From contig NZ_SGNY01000007.1 of assembly GCF_007002745.1 (NCBI RefSeq), positions 62,001 through 126,000 of the forward strand: a DNA stretch of 64,000 nucleotides, in the 5' to 3' direction. The translations under genes and the position numbers were made by a program. The notes under the pieces are model-generated. The model did no database searches, was not told the DNA's origin, and saw nothing but the letters and a program-made list of their open reading frames with translations. Position 1 is the stretch's first letter; each line of letters opens with the position of its first letter. This document shows positions 20,046 through 28,023 of the stretch, piece after piece. Source of the DNA: Martinezella rhizogenes. Lineage in GTDB: Bacteria; Pseudomonadota; Alphaproteobacteria; Rhizobiales; Rhizobiaceae.

Positions 20046-20573
20046 CTACCGGCCAGCGACCGGCATGGTCCTCTCCTGCAATAACGCCCGCACGTCCTGC
20101 CCTTTGATCCCGCATTCAACAGTTTGGACTGCCACTCCCTCTTCCACCACCCGGCATTCGAGATATTTGCCGCGCAGCCGGTTCTCCAGTGCCTTGAAGG
20201 CGTTCAGGCCGCAGGCATAGCGGCGGCCATCAGCACCGGCGCAGACGCGGTTGCGGTCGATGCCTTCGACGCCGGCAAGGCGGAATTCCTGGCCCTTGAA
20301 GGTGAAGCGATTGCTAGCGACCACGCGAAGGCGCTGGTCCGCATGTATTTTTAACGGATAGGGATCGGGCGGGGTGGGGATTCGTTCATAATTTTGCTGA
20401 CGGGTATCGACCTTCACCGGGAAGGTCGTCCACAGCATTTCCGTGTTTGCCGCAAGACCCGCAGTCTCGTATTCATCTTCGCCATTGAGGAACGAGGCGA
20501 TGCGCATGCCGGCAATGCCGAACCCTATCACCAGCATGATCTGAAACAGCAAAATTGCGATCTGCCGAACCAT
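20046..20573 (-). CDS. Membrane-anchored protein with a degenerate staphylococcal-nuclease-like region
   Basis: A 175-residue protein starting MVRQIAILLFQIMLVIGFGIAG, a single N-terminal membrane segment or uncleaved signal. The C-terminal half (FKGQEFRLAGVEGIDRNRVC ... RRYACGLNAFKALENRLRGKYLECRV) has the spacing and Cys pair of small SNase-like proteins, but the catalytic Arg/Glu set of true thermonucleases is not evident. Function is unknown; a periplasmic domain is likely. It stands alone downstream of tRNA-Ala in the opposite orientation. Confidence 0.55.
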   Translation of the reverse strand: MVRQIAILLFQIMLVIGFGIAGMRIASFLNGEDEYETAGLAANTEMLWTTFPVKVDTRQQNYERIPTPPDPYPLKIHADQRLRVVASNRFTFKGQEFRLAGVEGIDRNRVCAGADGRRYACGLNAFKALENRLRGKYLECRVVEEGVAVQTVECGIKGQDVRALLQERTMPVAGR

Positions 20574-20639
20574 GTCACCGAAACATCAAAAGCGATAAAA
20601 TATGACCCTATCTCGCTGCAGAGTAGGGGAGACGCCGCA

Positions 20640-21014
20640 TTACATCAACAGCACCTTGCGCGCGGTAACATCGCGAATTGTCCCCATTGCCATGATCGGA
20701 ACGCCGTCGCAGTCGTGGATCACCCTGCCCGTCGTCCTGAGCCAACGGAAACCGCCAGCCTTGAGATCAATCCGGCACTCCTGATCGTAAAACTCACCGT
20801 TTGTCAGCGAATTATGGACCGCTCGCGCCACCCGGGCCTGTGAACCAACCTCAACCTGGGCGATGAACTTCTCCACCGGAATGCCGCGAGAAGCCTCTTC
20901 AAAGGAGAAATCGCGCAGACGCGAAGCTACGGCATCCAGATAGACCAGATTCTGGCCGATGCTCCACGTATAATAACCAATCAGCGTCTCTTCCAGAGAT
21001 ATATCTTCTAACAT
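20640..21014 (-). CDS. Stand-alone PAS domain protein
   Basis: A 124-residue protein made almost entirely of one PAS fold. The C-terminal part FRWLRTTGRVIHDCDGVPIMAMGTIRDVTARK is the PAS/PAC core of the PAS_3 group, normally linked to a kinase or cyclase, but no output domain follows. The ATG at 21014 lies next to a very AT-rich region. It may sense a small molecule and act on a separate partner protein. The ligand is unknown. Confidence 0.75.
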   Translation of the reverse strand: MLEDISLEETLIGYYTWSIGQNLVYLDAVASRLRDFSFEEASRGIPVEKFIAQVEVGSQARVARAVHNSLTNGEFYDQECRIDLKAGGFRWLRTTGRVIHDCDGVPIMAMGTIRDVTARKVLLM

Positions 21015-21224
21015 CGGCTTTCTACACTACATGAATGCTTATAACTTTTTTATAACATAACAAAAAATGCATTGCTAATCACAAGATTTTATCCATTTGT
21101 TTGATTATATGCTACTTTAGACTTTATGCGGATATAGAAAGCACTTTGCCGCCTGCCCCTTGTTGGCGAACCAGCCTTCCTGTGCCAAAGAAGGTTGATA
21201 CCGCAACCCAAGACAGGAGTCGCC
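21015..21224. promoter_or_regulatory. AT-rich divergent region between the PAS gene and nadQ
   Basis: The first 110 bp are much richer in A and T than the surroundings. They probably hold the promoter of the PAS gene and that of nadQ. No palindrome like the nadA operators is visible here, so autoregulation of nadQ is not supported. Confidence 0.4.
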
Positions 21225-22127
21225 GTGACCATCGGGCTTGCCCATGCTGAACTCATTGCCGTCGTCACCGCCATTACGGGAGACGAACCGCGGGTGATGA
21301 CCGTCCGGGCGGGCGCAGCACTTCCCTCAGGCCCATTCGAGTTCGGGCACAGAACGCTGCAAAGCGGGCTGCGGGAGTGGATCCACGAACAGACCCATCA
21401 TCCAGTCGGTTATCTCGAGCAGCTTTACACCTTCGCGGATCGCGACCGTAACAACGATATCCCCGGCGGACGAACCATCTCCATCGGTTATCTGGGGCTG
21501 GTTCGCGAGCACGAATCATCGGGCAACGGGCATGCGCTCTGGCATGGCTGGTATGAATACCTGCCCTGGGAGGATCATCGGCAGGGACGCCCGGCGGTTC
21601 TGGATACCATCATCGACAGGCTGCGCGCCTGGGCGGATTCCGATCTTGCCTGCAAGAGCCAGCGTCACCTGCGGGCCGATTTTACCTTCGGCCTCGATGG
21701 CGGCGGCTGGAACGAGGAGCTCACCCTGCAGCGCTACGAGTTGCTGTATGAGGCAGGCCTTGTCGAGGAAGCCCAGAGCGAGCCGCGGACCAACTTCGGC
21801 AGACCGATGTTTGCCGATCACCGCCGCATTCTCGCCACCGGCATCGCTCGCCTGAGGGCCAAGATCAAATATCGCCCGGTGGTCTTCGAACTGATGGCCG
21901 ATACCTTCACCCTGCTGCAATTGCAGCGCGCGATAGAGGCGCTGGCGGGACTGACCCTGCACAAGCAGAATTTCCGCCGGCTGATCGAGCAGCAGCAGCT
22001 AGTGGAAGAGACCGGCGACATGACGAGCGAAACCGGCGGCCGCCCGGCAAAGCTTTTCCGCTTCCGCCAGACCGTGCTCGATGAACGTGCCCTTTCCGGA
22101 ACGAAACTGCCACTCTCCCGCAATTGA
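21225..22127 (+). CDS. nadQ: NAD biosynthesis regulator NadQ (Nudix-like sensor with winged helix)
   Basis: A 300-residue protein of the COG4111/NadQ type. The N-terminal two thirds look like a Nudix fold, but the Nudix box is degenerate (around LREWIHEQTHHPVG), so it is probably a ligand sensor, not a hydrolase. The C-terminal 90 residues (TFTLLQLQRAIEALAGLTLHKQNFRRLIE ... GRPAKLFRF) are the winged-helix DNA-binding domain shared with NrtR. GTG at 21225 is preceded by ACAGGAG; a TTG at 21195 is less likely. It lies directly upstream of nadABC with two palindromes between, so it probably represses those genes according to the NAD state. Confidence 0.85.
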   Translation: MTIGLAHAELIAVVTAITGDEPRVMTVRAGAALPSGPFEFGHRTLQSGLREWIHEQTHHPVGYLEQLYTFADRDRNNDIPGGRTISIGYLGLVREHESSGNGHALWHGWYEYLPWEDHRQGRPAVLDTIIDRLRAWADSDLACKSQRHLRADFTFGLDGGGWNEELTLQRYELLYEAGLVEEAQSEPRTNFGRPMFADHRRILATGIARLRAKIKYRPVVFELMADTFTLLQLQRAIEALAGLTLHKQNFRRLIEQQQLVEETGDMTSETGGRPAKLFRFRQTVLDERALSGTKLPLSRN

Positions 22128-22181
22128 CATATGCTCATAATGAGAATATCCCTTTGTTCTAGATATACTCAAAAAGAGTAT
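22124..22181 (+). promoter_or_regulatory. nadA promoter with two NadQ-type palindromic operators
   Basis: TTGACA at 22124-22129 is a consensus -35 box. The palindrome ATGCTCATAATGAGAAT (22131-22147) lies immediately after it, and ATACTCAAAAAGAGTAT (22165-22181) lies just before the nadA ribosome site. The two share the half-site AT(A/G)CTC and their centres are 34 bp apart. This arrangement would let a bound repressor block the promoter. Confidence 0.75.
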
Positions 22182-22197
22182 AAATGGGAGAGTGCTC

Positions 22198-23169
22198 GTG
22201 AACGAACAGATTTCTGCTGCAAGCCTTTATGATCGGGTCAGCCGTGTCATTCCCAAGGCTGAATGGATGGGCTTTCAGGATGATGTGGATGCGATCCTTG
22301 AGCTGAAGCGCAAACGCAACGCCGTCATCCTCGCCCATAATTATCAGACACCGGAAATCTTCCACGGCGTTGCCGATATCGTCGGCGACAGCCTCGCCCT
22401 TGCGCGCAAGGCGATGGAGGTGGAAGCGGATGTTATCGTTCTGGCCGGCGTGCATTTCATGGCCGAGACGGCAAAGCTGCTCAATCCGGGAAAAACCGTG
22501 CTCATTCCGGATATGGCCGCCGGCTGCTCGCTGGCAGACTCCATCACGCCCGAGGATATTGCGCTGTTGCGCAAGGCCTATCCCGGCGTTCCAGTCGTAA
22601 CCTACGTGAACACCTCTGCGGCGGTGAAGGCGGCGTCCGATATTTGCTGCACCTCCGGCAATGCCCGCCAGGTGGTGGAGTCGCTCGGAGTGCCGCGTGT
22701 GCTGATGTTGCCGGATGAATATCTGGCGCAGAACGTGGCGCGGGAAACCAATGTCGAGCTGATCGCCTGGCGTGGCCATTGCGAAGTGCACGAGCTTTTC
22801 ACCGCCGATGACATCAGGGAATTGAGAGAGAGCCATCCGGGCGTCACCGTTCTCGCACATCCGGAATGTCCGCCGGATGTCGTGGAAGCCGCCGATTTTT
22901 CCGGTTCCACCGCGGTCATGTCGGATTATGTCGGCCGGGAGCGACCCGCTCGCGTGGTGCTTCTGACCGAATGCTCGATGAGCGACAATGTCGCCGTGCA
23001 TCACCCCGATGTCGAATTCATCCGCCCCTGCAATCTTTGCCCACATATGAAGCGCATCACGCTTGGCAATATCCGCACGGCACTGGAGGAAAACCGCCAT
23101 GAGGTGACGGTCGACCCGGCAATCGCGGTCGCCGCCCGCCGCGCCGTGGAAAGGATGCTGGAGGTATGA
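22198..23169 (+). CDS. nadA: Quinolinate synthase A
   Basis: A 323-residue enzyme that condenses iminoaspartate with dihydroxyacetone phosphate to quinolinate, using a 4Fe-4S cluster. Family landmarks are [23 protein letters not shown], the cysteines in [16 protein letters not shown] and HPECPPDV, and [12 protein letters not shown] near the end, which hold the cluster ligands. GTG at 22198 was chosen since GGGAGAG ends six bases before it; a GTG at 22192 would overlap that site. It overlaps nadB by four bases. Confidence 0.95.
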   Translation: MNEQISAASLYDRVSRVIPKAEWMGFQDDVDAILELKRKRNAVILAHNYQTPEIFHGVADIVGDSLALARKAMEVEADVIVLAGVHFMAETAKLLNPGKTVLIPDMAAGCSLADSITPEDIALLRKAYPGVPVVTYVNTSAAVKAASDICCTSGNARQVVESLGVPRVLMLPDEYLAQNVARETNVELIAWRGHCEVHELFTADDIRELRESHPGVTVLAHPECPPDVVEAADFSGSTAVMSDYVGRERPARVVLLTECSMSDNVAVHHPDVEFIRPCNLCPHMKRITLGNIRTALEENRHEVTVDPAIAVAARRAVERMLEV

Positions 23170-24731
23170 GCGAACGCCTTCCGTTGCAGCAGGACTGGAC
23201 AGTCATCGTCGGCAGCGGCATTGCCGGCCTGATGGCGGCGCTGACGCTTGCGCCGCAGCCCGTGCTACTTCTGACACGTGGCGCGCTCGGCGGCGAAACC
23301 TCAAGCGCCTGGGCGCAGGGGGGTATTGCCGCAAGTCTCGGCCCGGGCGATAGCGCCGCACTGCATCTTGCCGACACGCTCGCCGCAGGCGACGGGCTCT
23401 GCGACGCCGATATGGCCGAGCAAATCGTTTCCGCCGCCCCCGCCGTCATCGAGGCGCTGGAGCGGGCCGGCGTGCGCTTCGACCGCGATGCCGAGGGGAA
23501 ACTCGTCTTCGGGCTGGAGGCTGCCCATGGCCGGCGGCGCATCCTGCATGCGGAAGGCGACGGTTCGGGCGCGGCCATTGTCAGGGCGCTCGCAACCGCA
23601 GTCCTTCGCATGCCGTCCATCACTGTCATGGAAGGCACGGAAGTGCGCCGTCTATTGACGGAAAACGGTGCTATCACAGGTCTCGCCTGCGTCGGCCCGA
23701 AGGGCAGTTTCATTCTGCCGGCCACGCAGGTCATTCTTGCGACTGGCGGCCTTGGTGGGCTTTACGAGGCGACGACCAATCCCTCCGGCAATTTCGGCCA
23801 GGGCATCATGCTCGCGGCGCGGGCCGGCGCCATCCTTACCGATATGGAATTCGTCCAGTTCCACCCGACGGCGCTTTCCTCGCCCAGACGGCCGCTGGCG
23901 CTGGTCAGCGAGGCGGTTCGGGGCGAAGGCGCGCTTCTGCTCAATGAAAACGGCGAGCGTTTCATGGCGGCGGTGCCGGGTGCCGAGCTTGCATCGCGTG
24001 ATATCGTCGCCCGCGCCATCGATCGGGAAATCCTGCGCGGCGGCGCGGTCTTTCTCGATGCCCGCAAGGCGCTGGGTTCCGGCTTTTCGGTGCGCTTCCC
24101 CTCTATTGACCTGCTCTGCCGCGAGGCCGGCATAGACCCCGCCCGTGAGCTTGTGCCCGTGCGTCCCGCCGTGCATTACCATATGGGCGGCGTCGCTACG
24201 GATGGCAGAGGCCAGAGCTCGGTGCCGGGCCTTTGGGTTGCGGGTGAAACCGCCTGCACGGGTCTGCACGGCGCCAACCGGCTCGCCAGCAACTCCCTGC
24301 TGGAAGCCGCCGCCATGGGCATACGCGCAGCGCTGGACATTGCCGGTCGACGGGCCACGGCAGGGCCGGCAACTGTTGCGCAACGCGCAGCCCCCGACTG
24401 TGTGGCCGCCGATCTCGCTGCCGTCCGGCCCATCGTTTCCCGCCATCTCGGCATTGTGAGACATGCAGCAGGTTTGCGCGAAGCGATCCGGGACCTGCTG
24501 CCGCTTGCCGAACAGGAAGGCCCGGCATCCGATCCCGCCCTTATCGGTCTCACCATCGCCGTCTTTGCGGCCCTGCGCACGGAATCGCGCGGCGCGCATT
24601 TTCGCGACGATTTTCCCGGAAAGGACGCTGTAGCCACACGACGCAGGCTGAGCCTGACCGACGTCATCGCCATCGGCCATGACCTTTCCTCATCCAGCTT
24701 TTCTTCTTCCAGCATTGCGCGGAGCGCCTGA
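23166..24731 (+). CDS. nadB: L-aspartate oxidase
   Basis: A 521-residue flavoprotein that oxidises L-aspartate to iminoaspartate. The FAD-binding motif [11 protein letters not shown] lies near residue 18, [18 protein letters not shown] and QFHPTAL are conserved active-site regions, and [26 protein letters not shown] binds FAD near the C-terminal third, as in the succinate dehydrogenase/fumarate reductase family. It begins as ATGA over the nadA stop and ends one base before nadC, so nadABC are translated together. Confidence 0.95.
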   Translation: MSERLPLQQDWTVIVGSGIAGLMAALTLAPQPVLLLTRGALGGETSSAWAQGGIAASLGPGDSAALHLADTLAAGDGLCDADMAEQIVSAAPAVIEALERAGVRFDRDAEGKLVFGLEAAHGRRRILHAEGDGSGAAIVRALATAVLRMPSITVMEGTEVRRLLTENGAITGLACVGPKGSFILPATQVILATGGLGGLYEATTNPSGNFGQGIMLAARAGAILTDMEFVQFHPTALSSPRRPLALVSEAVRGEGALLLNENGERFMAAVPGAELASRDIVARAIDREILRGGAVFLDARKALGSGFSVRFPSIDLLCREAGIDPARELVPVRPAVHYHMGGVATDGRGQSSVPGLWVAGETACTGLHGANRLASNSLLEAAAMGIRAALDIAGRRATAGPATVAQRAAPDCVAADLAAVRPIVSRHLGIVRHAAGLREAIRDLLPLAEQEGPASDPALIGLTIAVFAALRTESRGAHFRDDFPGKDAVATRRRLSLTDVIAIGHDLSSSSFSSSSIARSA

Positions 24732-24732
24732 C

Positions 24733-25590
24733 ATGACCCTTGCCCCCCTGCCACGTCTCATCATCGAGCCGCTCGTGCGCAACGCCCTTCTGGAAGATCT
24801 GGGGCTTGCGGGCGACATAACCTCCGCCGCCGTCATTCCCGCCGATCATCGCTCGGTCGTCGTCATGGCCGCACGTGAACCGGGCGTCATTGCCGGTCTC
24901 GATGCGGCGGAGCTTGCTTTCCAGCTTGTCGATCCCGCCATCATACTGAAACGACACGTTGAGGATGGAGCGACCGTTGCGCCCGGCGATATCATCGCGA
25001 CGATCGAAGGCCCTTCCCGCGGGCTTCTGACGGCGGAGCGCACGGCGCTGAATTTTCTCGGGCATCTCTCGGGCATCGCCTCCGTTACCGCCAAAATCGC
25101 CGCATCCATCTCCGGCACCAAGGCCTCAATCGCCTGCACCCGCAAGACGACGCCCGGCCTCAGGGCGCTCGAAAAATACGCCGTGCGCGCCGGCGGTGGC
25201 ATGAACCACCGTTTCGCGCTTTATGATGCCGTCCTCATCAAGGATAACCACATTGCCGTGGCGGGCGGGGTGCGTGCCGCCATCCGAAGCGCCAAACAGG
25301 GCGTGGGCCATCTCGTCAAAATCGAAGTAGAGGTCGATACGCTCTCTCAATTGCGCGAGGTAATGGACGAAGGTGTCGATGCGGTTCTTCTCGACAACAT
25401 GACGCCGGAACAATTGCGCGAGGCCGTGGCGATCGTCGCCGGGCGCGCCATCACCGAAGCCTCCGGCCGCATCAACCCGCAGACGGCGGCAGCCATCGCC
25501 GCAAGCGGCATCGATCTCATCTCCGTCGGCTGGCTGACGCACAGCGCACCGGTTCTCGATATCGGGCTGGATTTTCAAAGCCGGGGCTAA
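24733..25590 (+). CDS. nadC: Nicotinate-nucleotide pyrophosphorylase (carboxylating)
   Basis: A 285-residue quinolinate phosphoribosyltransferase that converts quinolinate and PRPP to nicotinate mononucleotide. CTRKTTPGLRALEKYAVRAGGGMNHR is the substrate-binding hallmark, with KDNHIA and the EVEVDTLSQ barrel strand following. The ATG at 24733 starts right after the nadB stop; a longer frame from 24679 would overlap nadB and lacks family support. It completes the de novo route to NAD encoded by the operon. Confidence 0.95.
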   Translation: MTLAPLPRLIIEPLVRNALLEDLGLAGDITSAAVIPADHRSVVVMAAREPGVIAGLDAAELAFQLVDPAIILKRHVEDGATVAPGDIIATIEGPSRGLLTAERTALNFLGHLSGIASVTAKIAASISGTKASIACTRKTTPGLRALEKYAVRAGGGMNHRFALYDAVLIKDNHIAVAGGVRAAIRSAKQGVGHLVKIEVEVDTLSQLREVMDEGVDAVLLDNMTPEQLREAVAIVAGRAITEASGRINPQTAAAIAASGIDLISVGWLTHSAPVLDIGLDFQSRG

Positions 25591-25618
25591 AGAATAAGGC
25601 AGCCCAGGCGCGCCGCTG

Positions 25619-25643
25619 GGAACCAAATCTCCGCATCTGCGTT
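25619..25643 (+). promoter_or_regulatory. EcfG (general stress response) promoter, GGAAC-N16-CGTT
   Basis: GGAAC at 25619-25623 and CGTT at 25640-25643 are separated by exactly 16 bases, the alphaproteobacterial EcfG consensus. It lies 97 bp before the first gene of a small stress-type operon and 29 bp past nadC. Confidence 0.75.
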
Positions 25644-25739
25644 GTTACCCCGCCTGGGGTCATTCAAGGCGGGGGGATTAGTGCGCGCAAAAGCCTGTCC
25701 ATATGCCTGCGGACCTCTCTTACAAAGGAAAGGCTTATT

Positions 25740-25991
25740 ATGGAAGACGCACAAGTTGGCTGGATTGCAGCAATCATCATCGGCGGCGTAGCCGGTTGGC
25801 TCGCCGAACAGTTCATGAAAAGCAATATGGGTGTTTTCATGAACATTATTCTCGGCATTGTCGGCGCCATCGTCGCCAATTTCCTTCTGGGGCTGATTGG
25901 CGTCTCGCTCGGAGGCTGGATTGGTTATCTCATCGCCGGTTTCATCGGCGCCTGCATTCTCATCGCCGTCGGGCGCGCAATTCGCCGATAA
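25740..25991 (+). CDS. GlsB/YeaQ/YmgE family stress-response membrane protein
   Basis: An 83-residue, very hydrophobic protein with three glycine-rich membrane segments (IAAIIIGGVAGWLAE, NIILGIVGAIVANFLLGLIG, GYLIAGFIGACILIAVG), the pattern of the transglycosylase-associated or YeaQ family. These small inner-membrane proteins are induced by stress, and their biochemical role is unknown. AAAGGAAAG precedes the ATG. It is first in a three-gene unit behind an EcfG-type promoter. Confidence 0.9.
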   Translation: MEDAQVGWIAAIIIGGVAGWLAEQFMKSNMGVFMNIILGIVGAIVANFLLGLIGVSLGGWIGYLIAGFIGACILIAVGRAIRR

Positions 25992-26003
25992 GGGAGCACA
26001 AGA

Positions 26004-26423
26004 ATGAGCTTTTTCGACAAGATCAAGAACGCGATTTTCGGCAAGGCCGAGGCCGCCCCGCAGACTTCGGCACCGGCCGGCACGCCAACGACCGCCGCAA
26101 GCCCGGCAGCACCCGCCCAGCCTGCTTCGCCGGCACCGACAGCCAGCGCTCCGGCATCCACCGGCAGCGTCGACGTCGCCTCCATTCTGGATGCGGCAGT
26201 CAAAAAGAACGGACAGAAGCTCGACTGGAAACACTCGATCGTCGATCTTCTGAAAGCCCTTGATCTGGATAGCAGCCTCAGCGCCAGAAAAGAGCTGGCG
26301 GGTGAACTGGGTTACACCGGTGATACCTCGGATTCGGCCACGATGAATATCTGGCTGCACAAGGCCGTCATCAAGAAACTCTCCGAAAACGGCGGCAAGG
26401 TTCCGGCCGACCTTTTGGATTGA
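26004..26423 (+). CDS. DUF3597 domain protein
   Basis: A 139-residue protein. It begins MSFFDKIKNAIFG, followed by an Ala/Pro/Thr-rich linker (about residues 17-55), then a compact helical domain (VDVASILDAAVKKNGQKLDWKHSIVDLLKALDLDSSL ... WLHKAVIKKLSENGG), which matches my memory of DUF3597. The helical domain resembles small LysM-associated stress proteins, but function is unknown. It follows the YeaQ-like gene by 12 bp. Confidence 0.8.
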   Translation: MSFFDKIKNAIFGKAEAAPQTSAPAGTPTTAASPAAPAQPASPAPTASAPASTGSVDVASILDAAVKKNGQKLDWKHSIVDLLKALDLDSSLSARKELAGELGYTGDTSDSATMNIWLHKAVIKKLSENGGKVPADLLD

Positions 26424-26445
26424 ACCGGTAAACGGGAGAGCCGCA

Positions 26446-26634
26446 ATGGACGACTATTCCAGCCTGCGCGAGCAGATCGGCCAGGATCTCGATACCCTGC
26501 ACGGGACCGATAACCCGAAGTCGATTTTTGAAATCGCCGACGACTATCTCCTCGGAAATCCAAACCTCAAGAGAGCAATCGTCGAAGACATCATCAAGGA
26601 AGAAGCGGACAAGCGCGGCATCGCCATCCACTAA
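26446..26634 (+). CDS. Small unknown protein of the stress operon
   Basis: A 62-residue soluble, acidic and helical protein (MDDYSSLREQIGQDLDTLHG ...). I do not recognise it. GGGAG lies 9 bases before the ATG at 26446 and the gene is 22 bp past the DUF3597 gene, with the same direction, ending before a terminator pair. The context suggests EcfG-dependent expression. Confidence 0.7.
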   Translation: MDDYSSLREQIGQDLDTLHGTDNPKSIFEIADDYLLGNPNLKRAIVEDIIKEEADKRGIAIH

Positions 26635-26636
26635 GG

Positions 26637-26697
26637 CCGCGCGATAGGCGCGGCTGTTTTACGAGAGGGCGGCATCCGGACCGGATGCCGCCCTTTT
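26637..26697. terminator. Two terminator hairpins between the stress operon and the cyd operon
   Basis: The first stem, GCCGCG/CGCGGC (about 26637-26654), is followed by TGTTTT. The second is a near-perfect 14-bp stem (26666-26679 with 26681-26694) followed by TTTT and preceded by an A-containing stretch. Together they separate two convergent operons. Confidence 0.8.
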
Positions 26698-26714
26698 AGT
26701 CTCATGCCGAAGCG

Positions 26715-26837
26715 TTATTTTTCCAGCTTAGCCTCAGCCTTTTTGGCGTTTTCTTCCATCAGCTCATACCACATGGCGTTCATGACGGCGAAGATGGCGG
26801 CGAGGGGCAGGCCGAGCAGCCAGGCGAAATACCACAT
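26715..26837 (-). CDS. cydX: Cytochrome bd oxidase small subunit CydX
   Basis: A 40-residue membrane peptide starting MWYFAWLLGLPLAAIFAVMNAMWYE, the CydX/YbgT signature, with a charged tail. In E. coli CydX stabilises the heme groups of the bd oxidase. AAGGAG precedes the ATG at 26837; the longer frame to 26900 overlaps cydB and is not supported. It is the last gene of the cyd operon. Confidence 0.9.
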   Translation of the reverse strand: MWYFAWLLGLPLAAIFAVMNAMWYELMEENAKKAEAKLEK

Positions 26838-26859
26838 GTTCGATCTCCTTCTGTCGATA

Positions 26860-28017
26860 TCAATATGCATGGCCGCTATCGTCGCGGATCGCCTTTTCAT
26901 CCACCTTGCCCCACAACACGCGATAGACCCATGAGGTGTAGGCGACGATGATCGGAACGAAGATAAGGGTGACGACCAGCATGTTGAACAGCGTCATATG
27001 GCTGGACGACGCATCCCAGACCGTCAGGCTCGACTTCGGATCGACCGAGGACGGCAGGATGAAGGGAAACATTGAAAGCCCGACGGTGGCGATGATGCCG
27101 AAAATGGCAAGCGAGCTGGCAAGCAGCGCCATCACTTCCCTGCGGAGCCTCAGCAAGATGAAGGCGACCAGCGGGAAGGCCAGACCGAGTGCCGGCGCCA
27201 GCATCATCCAGGGATGCGCCGCATAATTGGAGAACCAGACGCCGGTTGCGACCTCAACCGTCTTTGCCAGAGGATTGGACGGCCCATCGGTCACGACTTC
27301 CGAGGTGAAACGGTAACCATCGACACCAAACCACAGCAGGATGCCACCGATTGCAAAAAGAACGGTGGTGGCAAGTGCCGCGATGCTGCCGAAACCGCGG
27401 GCACGGGTGGCAACCGGACCGTCGGTTTTCAGCACCAGCCAGGCCGCGCCGTGCATCACCAGCATGGCGACGGAAACGAGGCCGCAAAGTAGAGCGTAGG
27501 GGTTCAGAAGCTCGAACAGCGTCGTGCCGTCGTAGAAGATCCTGAGGTCATCATTAAAATAGAACGGGACGCCCTGCAGCACATTGCCGATCGCCACGCC
27601 GAAGATCAGCGCCGGTACGAAGCCACCGACGAACAAAGCCCAGTCCCAGCCGCTGCGCCATGCCGCACTTTCACGCTTGGAACGGTATTTGAAACCGACC
27701 GGTCGCAGGATCAGCGCGAACATGATGGCGGCCATCGCCAGGTAAAACCCTGAAAATGACACCGCATAGAGTGGCGGCCACGCCGCGAAGATCGCTCCGG
27801 CGCCGAGGATGAGCCAGACCTGATTGCCTTCCCAGACCGGGCCGATGGAGTTGATGACGACACGCCGCTCAATATCCGTCTTCGCGACGAAGGGCAGCAA
27901 CGCGCCCGTGCCGAGATCGAAACCACCGGTTACGGCAAAGCCGATAAGCAATATGCCGAGCAGCAGCCACCAGATGATGCGAAGGATTTCATAGTCGATG
28001 AGTTGGTGCAGGATCAT
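26860..28017 (-). CDS. cydB: Cytochrome bd ubiquinol oxidase subunit II
   Basis: A 385-residue inner-membrane protein with about nine hydrophobic segments, beginning MILHQLIDYEILRIIWWLLLG. The early GFDLGTGALLPF, the NSIGPVWEGNQVWLILGAGAIFAAWPPLYA block and WRSGWDWALFVGG are typical of CydB. It pairs with CydA to form the high-affinity quinol oxidase used at low oxygen. It follows cydA after 6 bp. Confidence 0.95.
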   Translation of the reverse strand: MILHQLIDYEILRIIWWLLLGILLIGFAVTGGFDLGTGALLPFVAKTDIERRVVINSIGPVWEGNQVWLILGAGAIFAAWPPLYAVSFSGFYLAMAAIMFALILRPVGFKYRSKRESAAWRSGWDWALFVGGFVPALIFGVAIGNVLQGVPFYFNDDLRIFYDGTTLFELLNPYALLCGLVSVAMLVMHGAAWLVLKTDGPVATRARGFGSIAALATTVLFAIGGILLWFGVDGYRFTSEVVTDGPSNPLAKTVEVATGVWFSNYAAHPWMMLAPALGLAFPLVAFILLRLRREVMALLASSLAIFGIIATVGLSMFPFILPSSVDPKSSLTVWDASSSHMTLFNMLVVTLIFVPIIVAYTSWVYRVLWGKVDEKAIRDDSGHAY

Positions 28018-28023
28018 GATCGT

